Assembly: GCA_964407525.1 (NCBI GenBank)
Contig: CAYOWC010000029.1
Span: 1-27,579 of the forward strand
DNA: 27,579 nt
DNA from: DUZB01 sp964407525
GTDB lineage: Bacteria > Desulfobacterota > DSM-4660 > Desulfatiglandales > Desulfatiglandaceae
Reading direction: 5' to 3'
Position 1 is the stretch's first letter, and every line of letters begins with the position of its first letter. The translations under genes and the position numbers were made by a program. The notes under the pieces are model-generated. The model made no database searches, was not told the origin of the DNA, and worked only from the letters and a program-made list of their open reading frames with translations. Shown here in pieces: positions 6,287-14,332 of the stretch.

Positions 6287-8962
6287 TTGAAAGTCTTTGA
6301 TGAAAATTTTATTGGAAGGAAATGGCTCCCCGTAATGGCATTTGGTTTTCTTGTATGTGTGCTATTTGCTGGTTGCTTTGTCGACAATGTTTACGCCCTT
6401 TCTGTCACTGATAATGCAAGAAAAGTCACCCTGGAAAATGGTTTGACTGTCATTTTGAAAGAAGATCACAGTGCTTCCGTTGCCGCCATACAGGTATGGG
6501 TGAAGACGGGAAGCGCCAATGAGACGGAACAGGAGGCGGGAATAACCCACCTTATAGAACATATGATATTTAAGGGGACTCCTTCCAGAAAGATGGGGGA
6601 AATAGCGAAAACCATTGAGGCTTCGGGGGGGCATATTAATGCCTATACCTCTTTTGACAGGACCGTGTATTACGTGGAAATTGCCTCCTCTCATTTTGGC
6701 ACCGGGCTGGATGTCCTGCTGGATGCTGTCCAGCATTCTCTTTTTGATGAAAAAGAACTTGCGAAAGAAAAAGAAGTGGTTCTGGAAGAATACAGGCGAT
6801 CTCTCGATATTCCGGAGAGACAGCTTGGAAAAGCCGTTATGGCCCTCTCATACAAGAAGCATTATTATGGAAGGCCCATCATAGGCTATGAAGAAACCAT
6901 CCGATCATTTGACAGGCAGGCGATCCTGAAATACATGGACAAATGGTACGTTCCGGAAAACATAGTCATAGTGGCCGTTGGCGATTTTGATTCGGACAGC
7001 GCCCTTGAAAAAGTGCGTGCCCTCGTGAAACATTTTCCCGAGAAGCCGCTACATCAGTTCAAAAGTCCGGTAGAACCTCCGCAGACAGCGCTCAGGAAGA
7101 CCGTGAAGAAAGATAGGGTGAAACAGGCCTATATGGAACTTTTGTGGCATATTCCTTCGATAGGCCAGGAGGAAATCTATTCACTGGATCTCCTGGAGGT
7201 GATTTTGGGGCATGGCAGGAGTTCGCGTCTCTACAACAGGATGAAAATGGACGCAAACCTGGTGTACAGTGTGGATGCAGGGACCTATGCCCTGAAGGAT
7301 CCTGGAGTTTTTTCCATTGATGCCACGCTTGGGCCTGAGAAAATTCAAGAGGCATTCGCAGGAATCGGTGAAGAGATGCGCAGGATTATACAGGAACCGG
7401 TTTCCCAATCGGAATTGACGAAGGCCAAGACTATTGCTGAAGCCAGTTTCGTCTTTGATCTTGAAGATATGTCAGGGCAGGCCAGAACACTTGGATTTTT
7501 CCAGACCATGACGGGGAGTATGGATAATGCGGACAACTATCTGGAGCGGTTGAAACAGGTTACGGCGGAGGATATCCTCCGTGTGGCAAGATCCTGCTTC
7601 AATCCGGAAAATCTTACAGTCGGAGTGCTGATGCCCTCAGATGCTGATTTCCCAATGGACGATCAGGCCATTGCCGGGCTCTTCCGAGTCTCGGATGTTG
7701 AACCTGCCAAATCGGTGCTTTCCGGTGAAACGGGTAACATGGGGGAGATGGTTGCCTTTAAAAATGGTATGCGGGTAATCATAAAAGAAAATAACCGTTT
7801 GCCGGAAGTCTCATTTTCGGCTGTCCTCCTTGGAGGAACCCGTCTTGAGGGTCCGGGAAAATGGGGGATATCCAATTTTACTGCGCAGATGCTTACCAGG
7901 GGGACAAAAAAAAGGAGCGCCTCAGAAATCGCTTCCACCGTAGAATCCTGGGCAGGGAGCCTCTCTGCGTTTTCCGGGAGAAACAGCCTTGGAGTTTCAG
8001 GAAAATTCCTTAGTCAGGATATTTACGGGGGGCTTGAACTCATGGCCGATGTTGTCTTGAACCCGGATTTCCCTGAAGAGGAAATGGAAAAAGTCAGGGA
8101 GGATATTCTTGCAGGTATAAGAGCTAAGGAAGATAGACCTATGGCGCAATTGTTCGACCTGTTTTATAAAACCCTATACCTTTCTTATCCCTATGGTCAT
8201 CCGCAGTCAGGGACCATGGAAACTATACGAGCTATTACAAAGAGCGATGTGAAGAAGTGGTATCGAAAGATCTGTATGCCTTCGAATTTTGTCCTTGCGG
8301 TGGTCGGGGATGTGAAAAGGGAGCAAATAATTTCTTTTATCGAGACTCTTTTTGAAACGTTTGCGGTCTCTGAAAAGACTTTGCCTTTGGTAGAACCTGA
8401 ACCAGCCTTGGCAAAGGTAAGGAAAGTGCACTTGAACAGGCCGGGTGCCCAGACTCACATTGTGGCAGGATACCTTGGGGTAGATTTTCGGAGCAGGGAC
8501 GATGCGGCCATGGCACTTGTCAAAACCGCTCTTTCAGGGCAGGGAGGAAGCCTCTTCTATAACCTGAGGGATAAGCAAAGCCTAGCCTATGCGGTTACGG
8601 CTTTCAGGAGGCCGGGTCTCGAAACCGGAGCTTTCGGGGTGTATCTCGGGTGTGATCCATCCAAGGTTACCATCGCAAAAAAGGCAATTTTCGAAGAACT
8701 TAAAAAGATAAGAGAAAATGGGATCGGCGATGAGGAACTGAAAGATGCAAAGAACTACCTTCTGGGAAATATGCAGATCAATTCGCAGACCAATGGAAGC
8801 AAGGCCATGCAGATGGCCCTCAATGAGCTGTACGGATTGGGGTTTGACCACTATACCCGGTATCTCGAAGAGATCCGTGAGGTTACGTTGGAGGATGTGA
8901 AAAAAGCCGTGGAAAAAGTTATTGCTCCTGATCGGTATGTTTTGGTAACTGTGGGGCCATGA
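6287..8962 (+). CDS. Two-domain M16 (pitrilysin/insulinase family) zinc protease
   Basis: This encodes an 891-residue exported metalloprotease made of two M16 halves. Residues 12-38 are a signal sequence, cleaved perhaps after VYA; a lipobox-like FAGC at residue 30 is a less likely alternative. The N-terminal half holds the inverted zinc motif HLIEH (H88, E91, H92), with the third ligand among E167/E168 in VVLEEYRRSL. The C-terminal half (from about 490, beginning VAFKNGMRVIIKENNRLPEVSF) repeats the fold but has NFTAQMLTRGT where the HxxEH should be, so it is the inactive partner lobe that closes the chamber. It probably degrades small peptides in the periplasm or at the outer membrane. TTG at 6287 is preceded by GAAGGAGA about 8 nt upstream. 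It is divergent from nrdJ and tail to tail with queF four bases away. Confidence 0.88.
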   Translation: MKVFDENFIGRKWLPVMAFGFLVCVLFAGCFVDNVYALSVTDNARKVTLENGLTVILKEDHSASVAAIQVWVKTGSANETEQEAGITHLIEHMIFKGTPSRKMGEIAKTIEASGGHINAYTSFDRTVYYVEIASSHFGTGLDVLLDAVQHSLFDEKELAKEKEVVLEEYRRSLDIPERQLGKAVMALSYKKHYYGRPIIGYEETIRSFDRQAILKYMDKWYVPENIVIVAVGDFDSDSALEKVRALVKHFPEKPLHQFKSPVEPPQTALRKTVKKDRVKQAYMELLWHIPSIGQEEIYSLDLLEVILGHGRSSRLYNRMKMDANLVYSVDAGTYALKDPGVFSIDATLGPEKIQEAFAGIGEEMRRIIQEPVSQSELTKAKTIAEASFVFDLEDMSGQARTLGFFQTMTGSMDNADNYLERLKQVTAEDILRVARSCFNPENLTVGVLMPSDADFPMDDQAIAGLFRVSDVEPAKSVLSGETGNMGEMVAFKNGMRVIIKENNRLPEVSFSAVLLGGTRLEGPGKWGISNFTAQMLTRGTKKRSASEIASTVESWAGSLSAFSGRNSLGVSGKFLSQDIYGGLELMADVVLNPDFPEEEMEKVREDILAGIRAKEDRPMAQLFDLFYKTLYLSYPYGHPQSGTMETIRAITKSDVKKWYRKICMPSNFVLAVVGDVKREQIISFIETLFETFAVSEKTLPLVEPEPALAKVRKVHLNRPGAQTHIVAGYLGVDFRSRDDAAMALVKTALSGQGGSLFYNLRDKQSLAYAVTAFRRPGLETGAFGVYLGCDPSKVTIAKKAIFEELKKIRENGIGDEELKDAKNYLLGNMQINSQTNGSKAMQMALNELYGLGFDHYTRYLEEIREVTLEDVKKAVEKVIAPDRYVLVTVGP

Positions 8963-8966
8963 TTTT

Positions 8967-9353
8967 TCAGAGCTTTCCTTCACTGCAGGTGGTATCGAAA
9001 CCACCGCGTGTTTTATAAGCAGTCGTTACTTTGATGCGGTCCGTTGAAAGAATGGTTTTTAGATCATGGTAGATCCGTTTGGTTACACCTTCCTGGTATA
9101 GACCGACATTTCGGAAGCTTACTATGTAGTATTTCAGGGACCGCAATTCTATGCACTTGCCCCCTTCAGGATAATATTCGATGACCAACCGGCCGGTGTC
9201 TGGAAGACCGCTGAATGGGCAGGCCGCGATAAATTCGGAGGTCTCGGTTTTTATGTATTGATTCGGGCTGTCAAAATCAAAAGTTTCGAGGAAATCCGTT
9301 TGGATGTTGTCCGGGCTTTCACAGTCAAAGACCTTGCCTTGTGCTTCTATCAT
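8967..9353 (-). CDS. queF: NADPH-dependent 7-cyano-7-deazaguanine (preQ0) reductase
   Basis: Reduces the nitrile of preQ0 to the aminomethyl group of preQ1 in queuosine tRNA modification. At 128 residues this is the short, unimodular (B. subtilis-like) form. The nucleophile is C45 in FIAACPFSGLPD, with the proton donor D52 in the same motif. The QueF signature ELRSLKYY (about 69-76) is intact, followed by SFRNVGLYQE, where E88 is the likely substrate-binding Glu. The position just before this Glu is Gln where many QueF proteins have His. ATG at 9353 follows a GGGAG ribosome-binding site. None of queC, queD or queE is in the window, so it is an isolated pathway gene. It converges on the protease gene. 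Confidence 0.93.
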   Translation of the reverse strand: MIEAQGKVFDCESPDNIQTDFLETFDFDSPNQYIKTETSEFIAACPFSGLPDTGRLVIEYYPEGGKCIELRSLKYYIVSFRNVGLYQEGVTKRIYHDLKTILSTDRIKVTTAYKTRGGFDTTCSEGKL

Positions 9354-9575
9354 GGGTTTTCTTCTCCCTTCGGTTTTCTACGCGGCCATTATTTTTGAGC
9401 CTTGCAAAAATATCTGCATTTGCCTATTATCCATCATCTTACAGCACAGGAAGCTTTTTGAAAACAGTTAATATGGTCCTTTTTTCCATTTTGGGAGGAA
9501 TTTGACCATGCGCGGGTAGTGTGGGAAGACCATGGTTTGGATTCCAAAAGTATCGAGAACAGGGAGTTTGCAAAT

Positions 9576-10214
9576 ATGGCTTTGAAAGATGAACGGGATT
9601 TGAATTCGAAATTTCGGCTCAAATTTACCATGGACAAGGTTTTCGCCCTGTTGGCCGGCATCCTGTTCAGCCCAATTATTACTTTCATATGCCTGTCCAT
9701 ATGGATTGAGGGGCTTTTCTGCCGGGAATCGAGGGGGCCTGTGCTTCACAAGGAGGAAAGGATTTCTCAGGGAAAACGTTTCTGTCTCCTGAAATTCAGG
9801 GTGCTCAAAACGTCCGTGAGCAGGGAAATGACGGAAACCGATTCTGCAACTTTTCTCCAGTTCGAAACGGAAAACACCACATGGACAGGGAAACTGCTCA
9901 TCAAGTTTTACCTGGATGAAGTTCCCCAGTTTTTTCATATTTTTTTGGGGCAGATGTCGTTTGTAGGGCCGAGGCCGCGGATTCCATCTGTTTATGAAGA
10001 AGATCTTCAAGACGGGTTTACGGCCCTCAAATACCTGAGGGGATCCATTACAGGGCCCCATCAACTGGCGAAAGGAATTGAGAACAACCCCAGGTATTTA
10101 AGTGAGAAGTATCTGGGACAATGCCGAGTATACACTCCCTCCAAACTACTTCGTTATGATCTTTCCGTGATGGTCAAAACCATCTTCAAAAACCTGAAGG
10201 GGGAAGGATTGTAA
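9576..10214 (+). CDS. Initiating sugar-phosphate transferase (bacterial sugar transferase family)
   Basis: This is a membrane-anchored monotopic phosphoglycosyl transferase of about 212 residues that would move a sugar phosphate from a nucleotide sugar to undecaprenyl phosphate, starting a surface glycan. It has a single hydrophobic re-entrant segment (VFALLAGILFSPIITFICLSIW), a KFRVLK motif (usually KFRSM), the catalytic Asp-Glu in YLDEVPQ, and the family hallmark GQMSFVGPRPRIP. It lacks the extra N-terminal membrane helices of WcaJ-type proteins. I chose ATG at 9576 because AGGGAG lies 9 nt upstream; GTG at 9519 is in frame but its nearest ribosome-binding site is about 20 nt away. No other glycan-assembly gene is in the window, so its product cannot be inferred. 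Confidence 0.82.
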   Translation: MALKDERDLNSKFRLKFTMDKVFALLAGILFSPIITFICLSIWIEGLFCRESRGPVLHKEERISQGKRFCLLKFRVLKTSVSREMTETDSATFLQFETENTTWTGKLLIKFYLDEVPQFFHIFLGQMSFVGPRPRIPSVYEEDLQDGFTALKYLRGSITGPHQLAKGIENNPRYLSEKYLGQCRVYTPSKLLRYDLSVMVKTIFKNLKGEGL

Positions 10215-10221
10215 GGCTCAC

Positions 10222-11655
10222 TTATTTTCTTTTCTTTACTTCATATTTCACGGTAACTTTGTCCTTGTATCCCGGTTCCATTTTCAGGAATGCGGAAGGT
10301 ATGATGATTTTCGCGTCTGTTTCCCCTGTCTTGTTTATGGCGTTCAGGGGAACGCCTTCCGTGTACAGAGTCGACATATTGTCGAGGATACTTTTCGGGC
10401 CCGTCAACTCGATTTCCGAGGGGCTGATTCCGGCTCGTACAAGGGTAAGGCTTGCAGGAAGTTTTCCTGCCCAGTCCACCTGTACGGGAAGTTTCTTTTT
10501 AGAACGGGTGTCCAGGTTCACATCAACGACCATTGGCCACACCTCTTTCAGGGAAAGTCCGGGAGGAATGGATATATTTTCGGTTGAGATGGAAAATGTG
10601 TTGGTCCCTGCAACGGCTTTTCCAAGATCCATCCTTACTTGGATCTGTTCCGGTCTGATGGATCGTAGAAGCGCCCTTGATCCCCTTAAATAGAGCTTGA
10701 CGGAAGTTGCAGAACTATTCAACAGTTCCATCCGCGGGTCGCGGTTGGTATATTCAACAGGGATATCATATGTCTTGATGGCATCAAATCCCCTGCTGAT
10801 GCTGAACCATACTCCGGAAATGATGAGGAGAGATACGACTGCTGCAATTCCTAATTCAATTTTCCGTTTCTTAATATAGTGGGGCTGTGTTTCCTGTATT
10901 CCAAGGTGTTCTTGTATGGCCCAGGCCAGTTCTTCTTTGTCCTTAATTTGGTATATGTCGCTGCCCTTGGTCAGGGTGATACTTCCCCTTTCTTCGGATA
11001 CTGCAATGACCAGTGCATCTGTAATTTCAGAAAGACCCGCTGCTGCTCTGTGACGGGTTCCGTATGATGTGGGAAGGTCTTTTCTGTGGGAAAGGGGGAG
11101 AATCACGCCCACTTCCACGACCCGGTTTCCCTGAATGACAGCGGCCCCGTCATGTACCGGGTTGTTTGGCCAGAAGATGCTCCTGATCATTTCCGTGGAA
11201 ATCCTTCCATCCCAGTTTATCCCCTTCTGGATGACCTCTTCCAGATCTTCTCTCCCCGGAAGAACAAGGAGAGCGCCGATGCGTCTGCGGGCCATATCAA
11301 GGACGCTTTCGGTTATGATTTCCACGGGAGTTTGCGTCTGTTTATGGGGGAGGCCCCAGAGAACTGTCCATATATTTCTTGCCCGGAAAACGGATCTGAT
11401 TTCGTTCCTGAAAACAACGATGACAATCAATGCCGCAACGGCAATAATGCCTTCCATCATCCAACTGGTCAGGATCAGGCCCATGGATACCGCCAGCCTT
11501 TGCAATATCCAGAAAAAAGCGATTCCGATCAGCACCCTGAATACGTCTGTCCCACGGAAAAGTGCGTAAAGGCGAAACAGGATATAGCTGTTTAGCGAGA
11601 CATCTACAATATCTTGCCATCGAATACTGGAAATAAATATCAGCAGTTTTTGCAA
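10222..11655 (-). CDS. Membrane diadenylate cyclase fused to YbbR domains (CdaA-CdaR fusion)
   Basis: Condenses two ATP into the second messenger c-di-AMP. Residues 20-88 form the three N-terminal helices of CdaA. The cytoplasmic DAC domain (about 105-255) has both catalytic motifs, HDGAAVI (DGA at 169-171) and TRHRAA (RHR at 201-203). After KKRK a fourth membrane helix (268-284) leads to about 190 exported residues that read as two YbbR repeats (roughly 295-375 and 385-465). In Firmicutes, CdaA and its YbbR regulator CdaR are separate neighbouring genes; here they form one 477-residue chain. That should put a periplasmic sensor in direct control of the cyclase. The start is TTG at 11655, with GGAG overlapping the end of the upstream gene. 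Last gene of a receiver-DUF2914-cyclase operon. Confidence 0.88.
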   Translation of the reverse strand: MQKLLIFISSIRWQDIVDVSLNSYILFRLYALFRGTDVFRVLIGIAFFWILQRLAVSMGLILTSWMMEGIIAVAALIVIVVFRNEIRSVFRARNIWTVLWGLPHKQTQTPVEIITESVLDMARRRIGALLVLPGREDLEEVIQKGINWDGRISTEMIRSIFWPNNPVHDGAAVIQGNRVVEVGVILPLSHRKDLPTSYGTRHRAAAGLSEITDALVIAVSEERGSITLTKGSDIYQIKDKEELAWAIQEHLGIQETQPHYIKKRKIELGIAAVVSLLIISGVWFSISRGFDAIKTYDIPVEYTNRDPRMELLNSSATSVKLYLRGSRALLRSIRPEQIQVRMDLGKAVAGTNTFSISTENISIPPGLSLKEVWPMVVDVNLDTRSKKKLPVQVDWAGKLPASLTLVRAGISPSEIELTGPKSILDNMSTLYTEGVPLNAINKTGETDAKIIIPSAFLKMEPGYKDKVTVKYEVKKRK

Positions 11656-11662
11656 AGCCAGG

Positions 11663-12103
11663 CTACTCCGTTACACTGAACCGCAGAATTCGAAGAATTT
11701 TTCCTTCCTTATCGGTGATTTCGACCCTCCACGGGCCCGTATCCGTATTTCGAATGCGAATTTTGCTGAAGGCGGACCACCTGGGAGGTTTAAAGACCAG
11801 TTTCATTTTTGCATCCGGCTGGTCTCTCTTAAACCAGCTGTGGTAAATATCCGTTTTTTCGGGTACCGGATCGAAGGATGTGAAACAGATTACATGGCCA
11901 AGTTTTACCGAAAAGACAATGCTTTCGCCCTTCGATTCAAGATCTTTTAGATCTTCGCACATGACTGCCTCGACCAATTTCAGTGTTGGTTTTTCAGGGG
12001 GCGGCACCTTGCCCGTTTCTTCTCCTCGTGCATTTTGAAAAGAGATGAAAAAGATGGTCGCCAGCAGGAAAGAGGCCGCAATAGTATGTTTTAATTTTGC
12101 CAT
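11663..12103 (-). CDS. Exported DUF2914-domain protein
   Basis: This encodes 146 residues with a signal peptide (hydrophobic 8-22, cut near ARG|EE) and one DUF2914 domain. The domain pattern is visible: an N-terminal VEAVMCEDL strand, a central HVICFTSF, IYHSWFKRD, PPRWSAFSKIRIRN, and a closing TGPWRVEITDKEGKILRILRF. The domain has no established function; the family is common in exported proteins of deltaproteobacteria. Its stop codon is only 7 nt from the TTG of the cyclase gene, and the ribosome-binding site of that gene overlaps its end, so the two are probably translationally coupled. A periplasmic partner for the YbbR part of the cyclase is possible but only a guess from position. Confidence 0.75.
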   Translation of the reverse strand: MAKLKHTIAASFLLATIFFISFQNARGEETGKVPPPEKPTLKLVEAVMCEDLKDLESKGESIVFSVKLGHVICFTSFDPVPEKTDIYHSWFKRDQPDAKMKLVFKPPRWSAFSKIRIRNTDTGPWRVEITDKEGKILRILRFSVTE

Positions 12104-12149
12104 TATGGTCGAACTTCCTAATGGAAATTTTCTTAGATAATAAGATAGA

Positions 12150-12521
12150 TTAAGGTTGCTTTAGCAAGGCTTCAACGGCTTCAAGAAGTTCACCCATTTT
12201 GAAAGGTTTCTTGAATGTTCGATGGGCGCCGACGCTCTTGGCAATCTTTAAATATTTCTGCGGTCCTATGACCCCGCCGCCGGACATGGCGATTATTTTC
12301 AAGTCAGGATAATCACGGCGAAGTTCCATGATCGTTTCAATGCCCTCTTTTCCAGGCATAATGAGGTCTGTAATGATCAGGTCCGGCGGATCTATTTTGA
12401 TCTTTTTTATTCCCGCAGCGCCATCGGCGGCTTCGTCTACCTTATAACCGTTCTGTTCAAGCATGATGTGTATCAGTTTTCGTATGGAAGACTCATCGTC
12501 GATGATGAGGATATGGTGCAT
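12150..12521 (-). CDS. Single-domain CheY-like response regulator
   Basis: This encodes 123 residues, all one receiver domain. The acidic pocket is D8-D9 (IIDDE), the phosphorylation site is D52 (IITDLIMPG), the switch Ser is in IAMSGGG, and the conserved Lys is in FKKPF. There is no output domain, so it must act by protein contact. It is the first gene of a minus-strand run with the DUF2914 gene (46 nt downstream) and the c-di-AMP cyclase. ATG follows GGGAGAA at about 9 nt. No cognate kinase is adjacent; the soluble PAS kinase at 2533 is also an orphan but 9 kb away. Confidence 0.88.
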   Translation of the reverse strand: MHHILIIDDESSIRKLIHIMLEQNGYKVDEAADGAAGIKKIKIDPPDLIITDLIMPGKEGIETIMELRRDYPDLKIIAMSGGGVIGPQKYLKIAKSVGAHRTFKKPFKMGELLEAVEALLKQP

Positions 12522-12991
12522 AGTTTTATTCTCCCGGGCAAAAGATTCTTGAAATAGTTACGTTTTGTTTTTTAATAGATCTTCTCTCTATTACCGCATC
12601 TTTGTATTGCCTATCAAGGGAAATTTTACAGGTAAATGACTTTTTCTTATGCGAATGAAACTGTAATTTCATGAACCAGTCGTTAGCAAACTGTTAAAAC
12701 GCAAGGGGATCAAAGTATTTTCCTCTATAATACATGCTTTGTGCATCGATTTGGGAAAAAAATAGTTGTGTGACGCTTGAATCCAACCCCTGAAGATGCT
12801 ATCATAAGTACACAGGAGGAAAATCCTTTGCTTGTTTGCCCCTATTATTGTAAAAGATTACCTGTCCCTACTTGAAAAGGAGGTGCGGTATTTTATATTC
12901 TAATGATACTCTGTACTGCAAGTAATCTGGATTTATGGGTTTTCCAAAGCAGGAGTTGCATTAACTTTAACGAGAATAAGGAGGGAAGGGT
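12522..12991. other. 470-bp divergent intergenic region
   Basis: It separates the receiver-cyclase operon (minus) from the OmpA-like lipoprotein (plus). It holds a plausible plus-strand promoter at 12777-12805, a lone TATAAT at 12726-12731 without a good -35, and two strong Shine-Dalgarno strings (AGGAGG near 12814-12819 and AAAAGGAGGT at 12875-12884) that precede no convincing gene. On the minus strand only weak promoter-like hexamers were seen. No tRNA or known riboswitch was recognised. Confidence 0.6.
12777..12805 (+). promoter_or_regulatory. Candidate sigma-70 promoter of the OmpA-like lipoprotein gene
   Basis: TTGAAT (12777-12782) and TATCAT (12800-12805) are separated by 17 bp. Initiation near 12812 would give a leader of about 180 nt before the ATG at 12992. 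Confidence 0.45.
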
Positions 12992-14209
12992 ATGAGAAAA
13001 ATTTATTTTAAAACGTTGTTGGTTGCATCGCTTGGTCTTTTCTTGATGGGTTGCGTTGGTCAAAAGCCTGTTGCCAAACAAGCTCCGCAGCCGTTTCAGC
13101 CGGTCAATCTGAACCCTGCATTGCAGGCGGGAGAGTTGAAACAGAAAACAGGCGCTTTCATGGCAATTCTCGACAGGTCTGGCTCCATGGCCGAAATGTA
13201 CAAGGGCCATGTGAAGCTGCAAGCTGCTGAAGAGTTGTTGTCGCGTATGAACCAGACCCTGCCGAATATGCCTCTGACGGGTGGGTTGGCGATATTTGGA
13301 AGAATGAAGACATTTTCTGCTCAATACGCAACATCAAAACTCCTGTACGGTCCTACGGCCTACTCAAAGGACGGATTTGCAAGTGGGTTGGCCAAGGCTG
13401 ACCGCGCTCGAGGTTTGAGCCCTCTGGACTCCGCCATTAACATGGCATCGAAGGATATGCAGAACGTACAGGGGCAGATTTCACTGATTATTTTCAGTGA
13501 CGCCAAGCAAATGAATGGAAAAGCTGTCCTTGCTGCGGCCAAGAATATGAAGGGCCAGTACGGCGACAGACTCTGCATCTACGCAATCCAGATGGGAAAT
13601 GATCCGGACGGCAAAAAGCTTCTGGTGAAAATTGCCGAGGCGGGTGGATGCGGATATGCTGTAAGTGCGGACGAGCTCATGGCCCCCGAGGGTATGGCTG
13701 CGTTTGTGGTGGATGCATTCCTGGAAAAGGTGGAAATAGTGGAGGTCGTTGAAGTTGAAGAGGTTGTGGTGGTGAGAGAACCTTCCCCCATGGACAGCGA
13801 CGGAGACGGAATCTACGATGACAAGGACCAGTGTCCGAATACTCCTAAGGGAGCAAATGTTGATCCCCGGGGTTGCTATGTAGTGGATAAGGTCTATTTC
13901 GATTTTGATAAGACCAAAATCAAACCGGAATTTCTTTCCGCACTGGACGATGTAGCCGCGGTATTGAATGCCAATCCTTCCGTGAAAATGACCATTTCCG
14001 GGAATACGGATGATATTGGAACTCCTGCATATAATATGGGGCTCTCCATCAGGCGTGCGAATGCTGTGAAGGCCTATCTTGCCAGTAAAGGAGTTGATGC
14101 AGACAGGGTTTCCGTTATAGGATACGGGGAAGACAGACCTGCCGATACAAACGCCACATCGGTGGGAAGGGCCATGAACAGAAGGGCCGTATTGCTGCTC
14201 ATGATCTAA
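12992..14209 (+). CDS. Lipoprotein with vWA, thrombospondin type 3 and OmpA peptidoglycan-binding domains
   Basis: This encodes 405 residues in four parts. (1) A lipoprotein signal with lipobox LMGC (C21). (2) A vWA domain (about 52-235) with a MIDAS metal site DRSGS (D61, S63, S65). (3) A Val/Glu-rich linker and one calcium-binding TSP3 repeat (DSDGDGIYDDKDQCPNTPKG). (4) An OmpA C-terminal domain starting VYFDFDKTKI, with the peptidoglycan-contacting Asp/Arg in GNTDDIG...LSIRRA and the end block GYGEDRP..TN...GRAMNRRA. It should sit in the outer membrane, grip peptidoglycan, and present a metal-dependent adhesion domain. GGAGGGAAGGG lies just upstream of the ATG. It is a single-gene unit, closed by a strong terminator. 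Confidence 0.9.
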   Translation: MRKIYFKTLLVASLGLFLMGCVGQKPVAKQAPQPFQPVNLNPALQAGELKQKTGAFMAILDRSGSMAEMYKGHVKLQAAEELLSRMNQTLPNMPLTGGLAIFGRMKTFSAQYATSKLLYGPTAYSKDGFASGLAKADRARGLSPLDSAINMASKDMQNVQGQISLIIFSDAKQMNGKAVLAAAKNMKGQYGDRLCIYAIQMGNDPDGKKLLVKIAEAGGCGYAVSADELMAPEGMAAFVVDAFLEKVEIVEVVEVEEVVVVREPSPMDSDGDGIYDDKDQCPNTPKGANVDPRGCYVVDKVYFDFDKTKIKPEFLSALDDVAAVLNANPSVKMTISGNTDDIGTPAYNMGLSIRRANAVKAYLASKGVDADRVSVIGYGEDRPADTNATSVGRAMNRRAVLLLMI

Positions 14210-14253
14210 TCCTGTAACCAATCAGGCTATAGAGTGTGTTAATATGGACGCTC

Positions 14254-14291
14254 GGGGCTGGACCTGCATACGGGTCCAGCCCCTTTTTTTT
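14254..14291 (+). terminator. Strong intrinsic terminator after the OmpA-like gene
   Basis: GGGGCTGGACC (14254-14264) pairs perfectly with GGTCCAGCCCC (14273-14283) across an 8-nt loop, followed directly by eight T (14284-14291). It insulates the lipoprotein gene from pncB. Confidence 0.95.
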
Positions 14292-14332
14292 GTGGTTTTG
14301 CAGCGCCTTTATCGAGGAAGGGAGCGCGAGTC

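Noticed and set aside
6060..6290. 76-codon plus-strand frame with two CxxC pairs, ending in TTGA overlap with the M16 start
   Set aside because: It has no ribosome-binding site, lies over the nrdJ promoter and NrdR boxes, and its composition is not protein-like outside the cysteines.
6300..6380. M16 protease as lipoprotein (FAGC at residue 30)
   Set aside because: Phe at the -3 position is atypical, and a signal peptidase I site (VYA) follows; kept only as an alternative.
9468..10064. 198-codon minus-strand frame opposite the sugar transferase
   Set aside because: The plus strand encodes a clear GQMSFVGPRP-type transferase; the antisense frame shows no recognisable domain.
12903..12995. 30-codon frame overlapping the lipoprotein start
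   Set aside because: Its ATG is 18 nt from the Shine-Dalgarno, too far for normal use, so it is not called as a gene; it is kept only as part of a finding.
13481..14221. 246-codon minus-strand frame opposite the OmpA-like gene
   Set aside because: It is a shadow of the vWA/OmpA coding region, and its His-rich composition is an antisense artefact.
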